Below, piece after piece: positions 6,234-7,420 of a stretch of DNA of 7,420 bases. The stretch spans positions 1 to 7,420 of the forward strand of contig CAAGPW010000197.1 in assembly GCA_900771955.1 (NCBI GenBank). Direction: 5' to 3'. The DNA comes from Lachnospiraceae bacterium (GTDB lineage Bacteria > Bacillota > Clostridia > Lachnospirales > Lachnospiraceae). The notes under the pieces are model-generated. The model was not told where the DNA came from and ran no database searches. It saw only the letters and a program-made list of their open reading frames with translations. Each line of letters opens with the position of its first letter. Position 1 is the stretch's first letter. A program made the position numbers and the translations under genes.

Positions 6234-7420
6234 TTACAGATCAGCTTCGGTCAGAGGAAGTGTCAGGACGACTGTGGTACCCTTGCCGGGTTCGCTTTCC
6301 AGTGTAAGACCATATTCTTCCCCATAAAGAAGATGGATACGCTGATTGATATTGTACAGGCCAATGCTTTTGGTATCGCTCGGATCGTGATCGGCAATGT
6401 GCTGCTTTAATGCGGTCAGTGTTTCTTCATCCATGCCGGGACCGTTATCAGAGACAGTAAGGATCAGATTTGGTTCCCTTGCAGCAACAGAGATCGTGAC
6501 ATATCCGTTTTCCTGCACACTTTCCAGACCGTGTACGATCGCATTTTCGACGACAGGCTGGAGAAGGAGAGGCAGGATCTTGTAATCATCAGTGTTAAGC
6601 CCGTTTTCGATATTTACCGTTGCATTGACACGGTTGCCAAAACGCAGTTTCTGGATGGAAAGGTAGGTTTCGACATAATCCAGCTCCTTTGTCAGTGTCG
6701 TAAAACTGGTTCCGGTGTTTTCAAGCACGTAGTGCATGGATTTTCCGAGGAGTTTGATAGAAGTCGCAACATCCCGGTTCCCGTTTGCCAGTGCCTGCAT
6801 GCGGATGGTTTCCAGAGTATTGTAAAGAAAATGCGGATTGATCTGGCTTGCAAGCATTTTAAATTCCATCTGCTGCTGGCGGTTGACAAGCTGCTGCTCA
6901 TTCAGCTGTGTTTCGTAATATTTTGCCTCTTTGTCATGGATCATCTGAACGGTTGCCTTCAGATCTTCAAAGGTATCGCCCAGTTCATCATCTCCGCTGA
7001 AATTATCGATGATGTTGTAGTTACCAAGTCTTGCCTGATGCATAGCACTTTTTAAAGTGGTGATCCGGTTACTGAAATAGGAAGAAAACAGGATGATGAC
7101 CGTGCCCGGAACCAGCGTGGCAATCAGGATGATCGAAATATACAGCCAGGTCATATGGTTTATGCTTTCATAAGCGGAAAAATCGCTGATGCGGATAAAA
7201 AACAGGTTGCTCGTTTTATACGGACGGAACGTTAAGATGTTGGTCAGGGAATTTTTGTTCCCGATCATGAGCGGGCCGGTGTATTTATAGAAATTTCCGT
7301 TAAAATCATCCGGCACGGTCATCGGCTTTTTGATGAGCGAGGCATCGGAAGAATAAAAGGCAGGAAGGTTGTCGATTGCTGCGGTGATCTGATAATCACC
7401 CTGTTCGATCCGGTTCTTTA
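6234..7420 (-). CDS. Sensor histidine kinase, YesM type (5' end outside window)
   Basis: This is a membrane sensor kinase of the YesM/LytS-like family (His_kinase plus HATPase_c), expected to phosphorylate the regulator encoded next to it. The frame is open to the window edge, giving 395 visible codons; the N-terminal helix and most of the extracellular sensor domain are missing only because the window ends. Counting from the first whole codon, the tail of the sensor domain is 1-88, a membrane helix lies near 90-114, then HAMP (about 115-162), a short coiled coil rich in Gln and Glu (about 164-185), and the phospho-acceptor H196 in INPHFLYNTLE. ATP-binding motifs follow: VVENAIVHG (N292), DNGPGMD (324-330) and GLYNINQR (353-360). 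All catalytic motifs are intact. The internal Met at 7322 is not the start, since homologous sequence continues upstream of it. Confidence 0.93.
   Translation of the reverse strand, partial: KNRIEQGDYQITAAIDNLPAFYSSDASLIKKPMTVPDDFNGNFYKYTGPLMIGNKNSLTNILTFRPYKTSNLFFIRISDFSAYESINHMTWLYISIILIATLVPGTVIILFSSYFSNRITTLKSAMHQARLGNYNIIDNFSGDDELGDTFEDLKATVQMIHDKEAKYYETQLNEQQLVNRQQQMEFKMLASQINPHFLYNTLETIRMQALANGNRDVATSIKLLGKSMHYVLENTGTSFTTLTKELDYVETYLSIQKLRFGNRVNATVNIENGLNTDDYKILPLLLQPVVENAIVHGLESVQENGYVTISVAAREPNLILTVSDNGPGMDEETLTALKQHIADHDPSDTKSIGLYNINQRIHLLYGEEYGLTLESEPGKGTTVVLTLPLTEADL

Noticed and set aside
1..7420. CRISPR arrays, tRNA or rRNA genes, insertion sequences, phage or toxin-antitoxin genes
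   Set aside because: No spaced repeats of CRISPR type, no cloverleaf or rRNA-like stretches, and no transposase, integrase or toxin-like frames were seen.

Overview
The window looks like chromosomal DNA from an anaerobic gut Firmicute, most likely a Lachnospiraceae-type Clostridia (Roseburia/Agathobacter/Blautia-like). This rests on moderate GC, strong AGGAGG ribosome sites, A/T-rich intergenic regions, and the pairing of an LplB/YtcP/LplA-type sugar ABC importer with a YesM/YesN-type two-component system. The taxon is inferred, not proven.

Layout. Positions 1-292 are a non-coding regulatory region. It holds three consecutive hairpins with 3-nt loops (5-47, 49-69, 71-89), a 12-bp palindrome (112-123), three tandem A-tract boxes spaced 23 and 21 bp, and a TTGACA-type -35. 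A plus-strand operon follows: two CUT1-type permeases (293-1231 and 1247-2167) and a 594-residue solute-binding lipoprotein (2235-4019), closed by a strong terminator with a GAGA tetraloop (4047-4091). Positions 4083-4599 are the remains of an MFS exporter gene, collapsed into three homologous islands in three reading frames. On the minus strand, converging on the importer, are a 513-residue AraC-type response regulator (4631-6172) and, upstream of it in the same operon, a YesM-type sensor kinase (6234-7420) whose N-terminus lies outside the window.

How the genes may work together (inference from family knowledge). The kinase senses an extracellular ligand and phosphorylates the regulator at D59. 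The regulator then controls the importer promoter near 100-240, where the tandem boxes are candidate sites. The importer takes up a sugar, probably an oligosaccharide. No ATPase or glycoside hydrolase is encoded here, so the ATPase is presumably a shared MsmK/UgpC-type protein from elsewhere, and the substrate cannot be named.

No convincing novel system is present. The points most worth a second look are the structured promoter region, the three-frame MFS remnant bounded by hairpins, and the hairpin covering the response-regulator stop codon.
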